Below are positions 54,754 to 64,000 of a stretch of DNA of 64,000 nucleotides, one piece after another. How positions within the stretch are numbered: position 1 is the stretch's first letter; each line of letters starts with the position of its first letter. The notes under the pieces were generated by a model. That model ran no database searches. It saw only the letters and a program-made list of their open reading frames with translations, and was not told the origin of the DNA. The stretch is from Zelopaecilomyces penicillatus (Eukaryota; Ascomycota; Sordariomycetes; Hypocreales; Pseudodiploosporaceae): the NCBI GenBank assembly GCA_005765155.1, contig VCCP01000005.1, forward strand, positions 5,084,001 to 5,148,000, written 5' to 3'. The position numbers and the translations under genes are program-made.

Positions 54754-56842
54754 TTAGACAGGCATCCCCTTGTTATCCGCCAGCACCTTGACACGAACCC
54801 CCCGACTTGACAATCCACTCTCACCAAGGAAACAGTCTCGCGTGTACTGTACATCTCGTTCCCAGACTGTATCAAACAACTCAAGATCAAGACGGGCCAC
54901 AATCGTCGCTAGGGCCATGTAAACTTCGACATAGGCAAAGCTATTAATGCACTATGTTAGCGATTGGACTCCCCTTCACCTCAACTGCGTTATCATTTGG
55001 GAGCTTTATCTTGAGGAGAGAAGATAGAGGTTGGTACTAATATCGATATTTACTTACTCAACGCCAATACACATTCGTGTTCCTTTGCCGAATGCAACAA
55101 ACATCCTGTTCTGCTCCTCTGTTGGGTTGAACCATCGCTCAGGGTGGAACTTCATAGCCTCGGGGAAGATGGCATCGTTGTGGAGAATATCTGGTTGGCT
55201 CATGCTGATGGGGGTCTGTGATTTTGACATGGTTAGCATTGTAGACATCAGCAGCCCATGATAGTTTATGCTCACTCCTGCTGGAATAACCCAGTCTCCA
55301 TATACCAAGTCCTTTGCCGAAACAAGAGGAAGCCTAGAGGTCGTAACGGCTCTAAGGCGAAGCGATTCACGAACTGATGCAGCCTAGACGTCGTCAGTTA
55401 GACATTTCTTAAGTGAAGCGAGTGATCCTAAACCCACCAGCCAGGGAAGTCCTTCTAGGACTTTTACATCTGGAAGTTTGCCAGATTCGCCAATAGCATT
55501 ATCAATCTCGCTCTTGACCTTTTTCAAAACATCAGGATTATCAAGCAGATGGTAAAAGGTATGTGTCAACAGCCTTGCTCCCGTCTCAGCACCTGCAAAG
55601 AGCACAGTCAGACCCTCGTGCACTAGGCGCAAAGGGATCTTTTCGTGGGGTGGCAAGGCACTCTGCTCGATGGAATGAAAGAGCGTTTTCGGTTTGATGT
55701 TGTTGTCGTCTTCTTTTTGTTCCGAAATGCCCTTTTCGGTGTCTCTTCTTGCGACATATTCGGCGACAATCTTGCCCATGTGCTAAATGTTGCATCAGCT
55801 GTATTGCTCTATGAGTTGATACTACAAGATCATATAGAATGAACGAACCTTGTGTGCGCCTTGTAAGCCGGCTGTTGCGGGTTGAAGTCGCACCAAAACA
55901 CCCTGCAGGATCCAATCAGGCAACTTTAGCAGCTTCTCATTAAGCCAAGGGAACTGCTTCGAGATTGGAGTCGCTTGAGCTACTGCTTCCATAGAGTGTC
56001 TCCATCTCTTGGCTGCCTCACTGTCTCGTTGGTAACCAGTGTCAATGTCAAACATGTAATGGTAGATGACGTCTGTGGTATAAGCAAGAAACGTTGTGTG
56101 CAGATCGAGTGGTTCGTGGTCATTCAGTTTCCTCTCAAATGCTTGCATGAGGCCTGGCATGTGTCCATGAATGAGATCTTGAGCACTTGCTACGGCGCGC
56201 TTGGAAAACATTCGGGAGTTTGCCATTCTTCGTCGCCGATGGAGGTCATGATCCACGGTGCCATGGGCTAAATCCAGCAAATGCTGCGATTAGCATCATG
56301 ATTCTCCAATTACTGGTAAAAAGAGGCCTTAAGTATACTTACTTCCCAAGGGCAATCCGGCCATCTCAGCACAGGGAGGAGATTTATACCGCTTCGTCGG
56401 GTTCGTAGCATACAGTACATCGTAGAATGCGGGATCGCGAATGTGAATCTCATCGGGATTCGGTCGCACAATGGGGCCTGCGAAAAGAACATAGGTAAGA
56501 CTACAGGCCTTTCCAAGTCTTAAATTTGCCATATTTCTTTTGTGAGACCTTACCGTATTCATCGTGCATTCTGTTCAACTCATGGAAGAACTGGCCTCCA
56601 GGGCTTTTGAGAATGTCAAAGTAGAATTCGTACCATTTTGTCGTCGCCGCCAGCTTTGGCCCTGGGAATTTCGCAAGGGGATGAAAGTATAAACGATATG
56701 AAGCTCGGCTGAATACATATACAAGAAGAAGTCCCAAAAATGCCAAGAACATGGTACGTAAAGACGGCTCAGGGAGCTGTGCTATGAGGTTATTCCCAAA
56801 ATACATTTTGTCTTGGTGAGGATCTGAACCGTATGACTCCAT
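54754..56842 (-). CDS. Cytochrome P450 monooxygenase, 7 exons, 546 aa
   Basis: Exons 56842-56554, 56477-56343, 56267-55849, 55782-55438, 55383-55276, 55215-55058 and 54940-54754 splice to 546 aa. An N-terminal membrane helix (FLAFLGLLLVYVFS) is followed by YFHPLAKFPGPKLAA, the hinge typical of trichodiene-oxygenase-like and related fungal P450s. Helix I is AGAET (344-348, then Gly in place of the usual Ser/Thr), ExxR is ESLR (402-405), and the heme loop is FGKGTRMCIG with Cys481. All six joins keep the frame and restore conserved segments. It is probably an endoplasmic reticulum oxidase of terpenoid- or polyketide-like compounds. The substrate is unknown. An epoxide-hydrolase-like gene, an amidohydrolase gene and an O-methyltransferase gene lie within 7 kb. 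Confidence 0.93.
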
Positions 56843-57516
56843 TCAATTGTATAGAGATGGAGAATTACTATATGCCTCTTTCACAAGAAATTGAGGGGAA
56901 GTAGATGTGACTGCCGTCTTTTATTGAACCGAATCCAGACATCATTATGGAATACGTACCCTCAAACCACACATCCATCCATGGCGCATTCAGCCCCAGC
57001 TTCACTTCACATCACCCGTCTTGCTACTCCATTACATGCTGTCAACATCCCCATCACAAAAGCCACAAGGCTTAGTACCGCTCAAAGACATTATTCGACT
57101 GCATTAGCGCTCCCACATTATTCCTTCCATGGATGTATGCATCACAACCTCGTGTTGGCACTGACGTTTACGTGTCAAACTGCCATTTTTATCCCGGAAA
57201 ACGTCTACATGGGCTTCTAGTGCGCACACATGTGGCCAAAATAATAATAGCGGCCGGCAATTAGAGTATTCAATTGGTCCGATTGGGTTAATGGAGGTAT
57301 TAGTTGCTCCGTGTTGATTGAAGAGTGTGGATGAGCTCGGCAACATAAGCAGCCCATATTTGACGTGCCACCAGTCCCGCTGTCACTCTTTCACGAACGA
57401 ATCTATAAATAGACGGTGTTTCTTTTCTTCTTTTCTTTCCTTCTCTTTTAGCCCATAGAATCTTAGCCACGCGTCAATTAGAACGACTTGGGGATCATGA
57501 TGATCATGCTATACTC
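56843..57516. other. Intergenic, P450 promoter side
   Basis: No gene is supported. It has a TTTCTTTTCTTCTTTTC pyrimidine tract near 57420 and a palindrome-like GATCATGATGATCATG near 57493. Confidence 0.4.
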
Positions 57517-57936
57517 ATGAAACAGGCTAACACTTGGGATGAAAGTAAATGTTATTTTAAGCGCCTCGAAATCAGCCCCGTTCAAGCCTTGACAGAGCGG
57601 ACCAGTGATTGGGCCGATGGGATGCGTGTCGAAACAGCGAATCACATTCATATCATTCCTGATGACCGTAACTGTTTACAAAATGTTGCCATTAAACACA
57701 TGGCCACCCATGGGTCGGACTTTTCCTGGAACTGCAGGTTGTCGGTATATGGTTTAGCTTGGGTGATGGGCTGCAATGCAGGGTCCTGCAAGTACAAACA
57801 AATGCAGCTTCCCGTAAGAATGCTTGTCGATGCCATGATGCAATGTACGTTCGGCGTATTCACTCATCCACTTGGAGAATTTCATCATGCTTGTGTCAGC
57901 GCAGCCAATGTCTCGGATGAACTTGGCGCTATGTAG
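57517..57936 (+). CDS. Hypothetical protein, 139 aa, low support
   Basis: An uninterrupted frame starting MKQANTWDESKCYFKRLEIS, of balanced composition, with Cys/His-containing segments (GCNAGSCKYK, GEFHHACVSAANV). No family or signal peptide is recognised. It could be an exon of a larger gene or a chance frame. Nearby sequence offers no obvious splice partner. Confidence 0.25.
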   Translation: MKQANTWDESKCYFKRLEISPVQALTERTSDWADGMRVETANHIHIIPDDRNCLQNVAIKHMATHGSDFSWNCRLSVYGLAWVMGCNAGSCKYKQMQLPVRMLVDAMMQCTFGVFTHPLGEFHHACVSAANVSDELGAM

Positions 57937-58748
57937 TGTGAAGGATATCTAACCATTAAGATGCCGTCCATTCTGTCGGCCCAATCATACAGTTTGTTGC
58001 AGCGAAAAATATGCATGCTCTACAGAGTATAGTTGTTACCAGGAATCCTACGCTGACCTATCACCAAACACGCTCTTAAACACCGTTGATGCCGCTCCCT
58101 GCTAGCGCTGTGATGTTGTCAGTTCATACTGCCGACGCACTCATTCGCTGAACATAAAGCAGCTCGGAAGGTGTTTTACCGTTTTGATGTAAAATCTTGC
58201 ATAGGGATTACAAATAGATGCCATTTCTATGCTTCCAATGAATTTGGGAGCGTCAAACTCGGTTGTCACAAGTGGCAATGACTGTGGTTGCTCAGTTCTC
58301 ACCAGTTGCCATTTTCTGTAACCCTACACGGGTAAATTTACCAGAACCTGGAATAATAGTTCGCATGTGTTGGCTCTTCTGAAAGTTGGAAGATCAAATA
58401 ACTCTGTTCATGGGTATCATCTTGTCAAATCATGGGAAAGGGTGTGTCTAGGTCGTGATCCGTGTGGCCTTTATCTTTTAAAGCTGCGATTACATGAGAC
58501 GCAGTTTGGTTTTCATATCCATACGCATTATCGACGTAAACATGGTTATTAAGGTATTGACAGTTCCAATCCCCATCTTTGGACATAAAATATAAACATT
58601 CCCCCACAATCATAACTACCAAGGTGCCAAAACATGACAAATATAAGTCTTCACTGGATCTTTCACTGCCTACCGGGTAGGCCACGCCCATTTCCCCCAG
58701 ACCCTAACAACCTGTTTAACTTCCCAATTATTACATTGCATATTCTCT
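57937..58748. other. Intergenic, no gene seen
   Basis: Mixed sequence with only short frames. It holds the 3' flank of the epoxide-hydrolase-like gene. Confidence 0.4.
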
Positions 58749-59741
58749 CTATGACATTGGAAGCCCCTGGATTAACTGTTCAATTGCATGGTTTGTTTCC
58801 ACCGCACGCTCGATATGCACCCAATGGCCGCTGTCAACCTCCACGACAGTGAGGTCTGACGTCCACTGCGCAATCATGCCCTGCTGGTGAGCGGCTGAGG
58901 CGGCTGGTTCTTTGGGAACAACAAACAGTGAGGGCTGTTTGATAACGAAGTCTTCGAGATCGATCTCATCCTTTGCAAAAAGATTGTCCGTCCACATTCG
59001 GTACCACTGCACTGCTCCTGTGTAACCGCCTTTGCTACCAAATGCCTCGAGGTGGTTGTGTTGAAGTTCTTCCGTGTACCAATCACCGACTGGGACTCTG
59101 CGATCTTCACTGACAAACTGCTTCATCATTCCAAGTGGATGGAACCATTCGTTCCAAACGCGATTCGACTCAGCTGCAAACATAAGACTCATGGAGGCTT
59201 CGGCGTGTTGTTCTAGCGTTTGCTGAGCAGTTTCCTCTCTGGCCATCCAAGAAATGTATCCAAGAAGCTCGATGCCCATCATTTTCTTAGTCATGTTGTT
59301 GATAAGGTCAAGATCAAAAGGAGTCCCTAGCTTAGGAGGGCCCACGGCGAGAAAAGAAAACGCAAGCCAGCGCGAGGGATGGAACGCCGCCAGCCGCGAT
59401 AGCAGTGTCGCCCCGACGTCATGTCCAACGCCGACTGCTTTTGAGATGTCAAGATGATCCAAGAGCTCAATCAATTCGTCGCTCACGGCTTTGAGACGAT
59501 AGGCTTGGGGATCTGTTGACTTGCTGCTTTGGCCGTAGCCGAGTAAGTCTGGAGCGATGACTCCGTAGCCTAGTGATGAGAAGTGGAGGAGCTGGTGCGC
59601 CCAGTCAGGTAGATGAGACGGGAAGCCATGGAGAAAGAGGATGGTGGGTTTCTGCTTATGAGTGGCCGGAGTGTAGACGTAGGAATATTCATGGCCATGG
59701 GTCGTGGTGAAGGATGAACGCGAGGGGAGTTTGGCGTCCAT
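58749..59741 (-). CDS. Alpha/beta hydrolase, epoxide-hydrolase-like, 330 aa, intronless
   Basis: A single exon with a complete alpha/beta-hydrolase fold. The oxyanion motif is FLHGFPSH (37-44). The nucleophile elbow is GVGHDVGAT with Asp108 as nucleophile, as in soluble epoxide hydrolases and not esterases. The lid region has two Tyr-containing segments (LLGYISWMAREE, VQWYRMW) that could supply the ring-opening Tyr. The catalytic His is in DSGHWVH (His306). Length (330 aa) fits the family. It would convert an epoxide to a diol in the cytosol. The P450 on one side could supply an epoxide, which is inference. It is divergent from the M20 gene. Confidence 0.88.
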   Translation of the reverse strand: MDAKLPSRSSFTTTHGHEYSYVYTPATHKQKPTILFLHGFPSHLPDWAHQLLHFSSLGYGVIAPDLLGYGQSSKSTDPQAYRLKAVSDELIELLDHLDISKAVGVGHDVGATLLSRLAAFHPSRWLAFSFLAVGPPKLGTPFDLDLINNMTKKMMGIELLGYISWMAREETAQQTLEQHAEASMSLMFAAESNRVWNEWFHPLGMMKQFVSEDRRVPVGDWYTEELQHNHLEAFGSKGGYTGAVQWYRMWTDNLFAKDEIDLEDFVIKQPSLFVVPKEPAASAAHQQGMIAQWTSDLTVVEVDSGHWVHIERAVETNHAIEQLIQGLPMS

Positions 59742-60347
59742 GGTTGTTGTCTGTAGCTGAGATTCACACTGATTGTTTACAGCACAGAATTGGTTTTCTG
59801 GAAAATGTCTGCTTTAAACGAGACAGGATGAGAAGCTTTTATCTAAATGAGGCCAGTGCTGAGAACGACGTCATTCTGTGACGGAGAGTTTTCGGCGTGT
59901 TTCGACCAACGTCATCACTAGATGAGTTTGGGATAGTATTGTTTAACAACAAGCATATTATCATATGATCCATCTCATTCTATGTAATGAACTATGGTCT
60001 TCTTTGCAAGATCTAGTATTGGAGACTAAACTGTAAGACGGAATTGAGATGTGATCTCAAGAAGCAAGGTCGTGGATGAGGGGTTGGTGGTTGGTGGAAC
60101 ATGGAGCGCTGTTGCTGCTTATACGCGCTGTAGCTAGAGGGCGTACAGTGGCACCTGCAGCCTGTACGGAGAAGGCGCACACGCAACGGACCGCCGAAGA
60201 CCGGCCTCCTCCGGCCTTGCTCTTATTCCATCGCCATATATTATCACCAGCACCATACCTCAAACTCTCACGGTGATCAATTGAACAGCTGTGAGAAACG
60301 GGATCGCCTAATTCTCTTGTTATAAATCTATTCGAATCGCGGCTACA
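59742..60347. other. Divergent promoter region of the hydrolase and M20 genes
   Basis: Shared upstream space of about 600 bp between two divergently transcribed genes. The sequence near 60175-60210 (GGACCGCCGAAGACCGGCCTCCTCCGG) has inverted CCGG/CGG elements of the kind bound by zinc-cluster regulators, but it is too short for a firm call. No gene is seen. Confidence 0.35.
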
Positions 60348-61928
60348 ATGCGGCCCGTCACGTTCATTTCTCGCCCAGCCAGACGGCTCTTCTCATCCAT
60401 CACGAACCCCGCATCCAAGCTTCAGATCAACGCGGACCGGCTCGCAGAAACCATCCGCCACACTTGTAAATGGGGTGCAGCTCATCGCTATGGAAGGTAT
60501 GTTTTATAATGAACTTTTATAGCTCTCTTCTCCGAACGCCGTTTGATACCGGGTATCAAATAACTCATGCTTGAACAGCGGACCAACACAGACTGGTATG
60601 GCGCGGTTGGCGCTTTCGGATGATGACGCTCATGTTAGACGATGGTTCTCAGAAGAGACGAAGAAGCTTGGCTGCCGTGTCACTTTGGATCAGATGGGGA
60701 ATATGTTTGCCCAAAAACGAGGGTCGTCAGAGTCACCTACGCCAATGATTGCCATAGGCAGTCATCTGGACACGCAGCCGCGAGGAGGCCGATACGATGG
60801 CATCTTGGGCGTCTTGGCTGGAGTTGAAGTTTTGCGAACGCTTTCGGAAAATGGTTTCAAAACTCATCATGATGTAGGAGTTGTCAACTGGACAAAGTGA
60901 GTTGTTATTGCTCCATCCTTTTAGTTCTCATTCAACTTTCCGCATGCTAACATAATGTAGCGAAGAAGGTGCTAGATTCCCCAAGTCAATGGTGTCATCT
61001 GGTGTCTGGGCTGGAGACATCTCATTGGAAAAGGCATACGCGCTGGCAGACATATTCGATCCATCGGCCACGATAAAGTCTGAGCTTCAGCGACACGGCA
61101 TGATTGGTGAAGCATCGTGTTCAAGTGATCCTGCCAGTGGGTATCCGCTTGCCGCGCACTTTGAGCTGCATATCGAGCAAGGTCCAATTCTGGAAGAAGC
61201 AGGAAAACGACTCGGTGTTGTTCAAGGCGCGCAGGCATATAAATGGTTCACTATCACTGTCAAAGGCCGCGATGCGCACACGGGCACTACGCCTCTGAAA
61301 ATGCGTAGCGATCCAATTCTCGCCGCAGCCAAGATGATCGCCTCTTCCAACGCCATCGCCAGGAAGCTGGGGGCTTTGGCATCCACAGGAGTTATCAAGA
61401 TCCCTTCCAGCTCGTCCACAAACACACTGGCCTCTCACGCGAGCTTCACTCTGGATATTCGACACCCAGATGATGAAGTTGTGGCTACTCTGCAAGCTCT
61501 ATGCTTGGAATCCTTCCAATCCATAGCGCAGGAGGATGGTAGGGGGGTAGAGATGACTTGGACCTTGGACACTGATTCACCAGCTGTCAAATTTGATAGA
61601 GATTGTATTAAGATGGTGGAAAAGGCTGCAACAAACCTAGTTGGACGTGATGGCTGGCTGCCGTTGACCAGTGGAGCTGGACATGACAGTGTCTATACAA
61701 GTAAAAGATGCCCAACGACGATGATATTTGTTCCTTGCAAGGACGGTGTCAGTCATCACCCTGAAGAGTATTGCAAGCCTGAAGATTGGTGAGTGTTTGC
61801 TGAAGTCACAAATCTCTGCAACAGAACTTCGACTTTGCTAACTCGTCAACAGCGCATTAGGAACACAGGCGCTATTAGAAGCAGTCGTCAATTATGATCA
61901 GTTCAAGGCCAGAAACTCGAATGTATAA
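60348..61928 (+). CDS. M20-family amidohydrolase (N-carbamoyl-amino-acid hydrolase/ureidopropionase-like), 4 exons, 456 aa
   Basis: Exons 60348-60496, 60579-60896, 60961-61788 and 61853-61928 splice to 456 aa. The N-terminus (MRPVTFISRPARRLFSS) is Arg/Ser-rich and could be a mitochondrial targeting sequence. Zinc ligands and active-site motifs follow in order: GSHLDT, GGRYDGILG, NEEGARF (restored exactly by intron 2), HIEQGP, GRDAHTGTTP, SGAGHDSVY, and VSHHPEEYC at the end. Family members hydrolyse N-carbamoyl, allantoate or N-acyl amide groups using two metal ions. The specific substrate is open: beta-ureidopropionase-type pyrimidine catabolism, or release of a modified amino acid. Confidence 0.92.
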
Positions 61929-62053
61929 TCATTGCATTTCATTTCATTTCGTTTCATCTATGGATCTACAAACCTTCTCATCAACGTATAGCCCCTAGCT
62001 ATTTTTACTTTTTTTTTCCCTTGGAGTTATGGCACAAAACACCATCCATTCTG

Positions 62054-63526
62054 TTATCCGCGCCAGACAGCCTCAATCACCGCAAAGAAGTTTTGCGGAT
62101 TCGCCTTGACATTAGTAACCTCAAACCGCTCATCCGCCAACTGGAAAATCCCTTTCCATTCGCTCGCAGCCCGCTCCTTGCCATTAAACAATGCCATCAA
62201 CCTCAAGTCCGTCGCTGTGCCCATCTGCTGCATCGATCGGGGCAACGGGGGATCTTGTTTTTTGCCATCACCTTGGCCGCCTACATACTCGAAGAGGATG
62301 ACTCGAGCACCGGCTTTTAGCGAGGGTACAAGGGCCTTGAGGATCTTGGCGGCGTCCTCGTCGGTCCAGTCGTGGAGGATCATCTTGTAGATGTAGACAT
62401 CAGCTTCGATGGGTTGCGGGTTAAAGAAGTCGTGTTCCATGAATGATACGCGGTCTTTGACGTCTTCGGGGAGATCTGCTTCGAAGACGGGTTTGACTTG
62501 GGGGAGATCTTGGACAACGATTTTGAGATCGGGAAAGCTGCGAGCCAGTACAATGGCATCATGTCCCGCAGAGCCACCAACCTGAAGTAACATTAGTGCC
62601 TCTCCAAACAGACCAAAGAGCTTTAGAATTCACTTACATCAACTACCGTGGCGTTGCCCACCGACTTCCAGTCATGCGACTCCATAACCACCCCTTCAAG
62701 GTGGAAGATCTGCTTCAGATATCTCATAAATTCGATAAAGTTCCTCTGTCGCCAGCCCTGCTTATCACCCTCGCCGTCATTTTCCAGCAGGTCCCATGAG
62801 TTTCCATGCTTCCCAAAGGTCCCGCCACTGTGGAAAAGAGCAAAAGACGACTCGCTCATGTCCTGAGTTAGGCTGGGCTTTCCTTTGCTGTATCGCTTAA
62901 GAGCCTCATTCATGACCATCATTGGTGCACCGGCATCGTCGAGAACAGTTGAGACAAGAGCCCGCAATCCAGAGGAGCCAGCCAGAGCGGCGGATCTGGA
63001 GGTATGCTCAACACGGCCAGAGTCCGACTCGGTGAAGATGCGGAGGGTGATGGCGTGCTGCAGAACACGGTGGACGACTTCTTCTGGAAGAGAGGTGTGT
63101 TGTGCGATGTCAGCATAAGATGCGCTGCCGTCTAAGGGAACAGCAGGCCAGAAGTCAAAGTAGTTGAGGATGTTGAGGCAGGTTGCGTCTGGCATGCACT
63201 GGGTGAAGACTACTATTAGCAAAACAATTGAATGATTCATCAAAGTCTCAATCCGCTGATCATAATGAGAGCCAACTTACAGTGTGAGCATAATTGAAGA
63301 TGCTTTCACTAGGACCTTGGACCAGATACCCAATGTCTGTGATGGTATCCAGAAGCGTCTGGCGGATCATAAAGATCTCCGGCGTCAGGTTGGAGTAGCT
63401 CGTTGGGCTATCAGCCGCGAATGTGGGAGCAGGGACATTGTTCTCTTCGAGGAATTTGGTCAACGTGTGAGACAGCTCCGTGATCTTGGCAGCGAGGCTG
63501 TTGATAGTTGGCTGTGCGTCTGCCAT
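62054..63526 (-). CDS. SAM-dependent O-methyltransferase (COMT/family 2 type), 3 exons, 444 aa
   Basis: Exons 63526-63281, 63198-62638 and 62581-62054 splice to 444 aa. An N-terminal dimerisation/winged-helix region (LNILNYFDFWPAVPLDGSASYADIA) leads to the SAM motif VVDVGGSAGHDA, then IVVQDLP, and the catalytic His of ILHDWTDEDAAKIL (His339). A final EVTNVKANPQNFFAVIEA strand follows. Junctions restore NYAHT|CMPDAT and TVVD|VGGSAG. It would methylate a phenolic or enolic hydroxyl of a small molecule, typical of polyketide or other secondary metabolism. It lies tail to tail with the M20 gene, with 125 bp between stops. Its neighbours on the right are beyond the window. Confidence 0.93.
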
Positions 63527-64000
63527 GGCTGAATATTTTGTCCGTCTTTAAGGGAATGGATTTATGTGTACAATTCTCTGAAAGGGGATTACGATAAGTT
63601 TAACGAGGAATTCTGCGGAGGACAACAAACATAAGAATCTAAAAGATAAAACAAAAGAAGAGGATAGCTCGGATAAGACACCTCGGAGAATGACGTCTCC
63701 CCCCGACGGGGATTCTCGTTCAACAAAGCGCACCGAACTTCCCTTCGGTCCTACGATCCATCCTAGCGTACGCCCATCTTCCCCATCAGGATTCATAATT
63801 ATGGTCTCGCTACCAAATCGGTGCATAATAATAGAAAAAAGGGCTGCGGCAATTGCAACACCGGCAGGGAGCAGACGTTGGAAAGTAATGAACCGTGGAA
63901 AGTTCCGGTGTAAGTGGGGCCAGGAAGACGCCGAGACCTCCGACTGGGGTGGTTTACATCTGATAAGATTATCTAAAGCATCTGATAAGACTAGCAAATT
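63527..64000. other. Right edge, O-methyltransferase promoter side
   Basis: A minus-strand frame covers 63548-63997 but has a non-ATG start and no domain. No gene is supported. The AAAATAAT and pyrimidine-rich blocks near 63526-63600 are consistent with a promoter. Confidence 0.35.

Noticed and set aside
58425..58691. 88-codon minus-strand frame downstream of the epoxide-hydrolase-like gene
   Set aside because: No motif, weak start context, and it lies in that gene's 3' flank.
63548..63997. 149-codon minus-strand frame at the right edge
   Set aside because: The start is not ATG in good context and no domain is seen; it might be an exon continuing beyond the window, which cannot be tested here.

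Overview
The window is nuclear DNA of a filamentous ascomycete, most likely a Sordariomycete of the Hypocreales. The evidence is the many 50-75 nt spliceosomal introns with GT..CTRAC..AG signals, two nuclear tRNA genes with introns after the anticodon, a Pol III largest-subunit gene, fungal P450, berberine-bridge-type oxidase and ferric reductase families, F-box and zinc-motif paralog families of fungal type, and a Fot1/Pogo-type DNA transposon. The species cannot be fixed from sequence alone. Gene models were built by hand: for most spliced genes every intron boundary was chosen to keep the reading frame and restore a family motif.

Layout. 0-8.2 kb: 3' end of a DUF4396 membrane protein, a dynamin-like GTPase, a small secreted Cys protein, a tRNA-Thr and a P450 with a GC-AG intron. 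9.5-11.4 kb: an apparently complete Pogo/Fot1-type transposon with perfect 103-bp inverted repeats. 12.3-15.9 kb: a YhhN/TMEM86-like protein and a seven-exon ferric reductase whose upstream region has two abutting ATCWGATAA iron-GATA sites. 16.6-21.2 kb: an aadA-like nucleotidyltransferase with an altered active site, a T5orf172/GIY-YIG-like gene split by an A9 homopolymer frameshift, and a BTB/POZ protein. 22.6-29.6 kb: two covalent-flavin oxidases and a short-chain dehydrogenase around a probable decayed dioxygenase gene. 30-37.8 kb: gene-poor, with an F-box protein, a degenerate minisatellite and a possible transposase scrap. 37.9-46.2 kb: a sugar transporter, RNA polymerase III RPC1 and a VOC/glyoxalase-fold protein. 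46.3-54.5 kb: an SRPK-like kinase, two head-to-head paralogous six-Cys secreted proteins separated by an ancient tandem duplication, a tRNA-Leu and a zinc-motif/F-box-like gene with possible nonsense codons. 54.8-63.5 kb: a P450, an epoxide-hydrolase-like protein, an M20 amidohydrolase and an O-methyltransferase, an arrangement resembling the tailoring part of a secondary-metabolite cluster without a backbone enzyme in view.

Themes. Core genes (RPC1, tRNAs, dynamin-like, transporter) alternate with accessory, fast-evolving DNA: oxidative enzymes, secreted cysteine-rich proteins, decayed genes and one potentially autonomous transposon. No wholly new multi-gene system could be demonstrated. The best leads are the paired SreA-type sites at the ferric reductase, the nested repeat/palindrome structure of the transposon ends with its 27-bp flanking repeat, the head-to-head six-Cys secreted pair, the homopolymer-split T5orf172 gene and the D-to-N nucleotidyltransferase.
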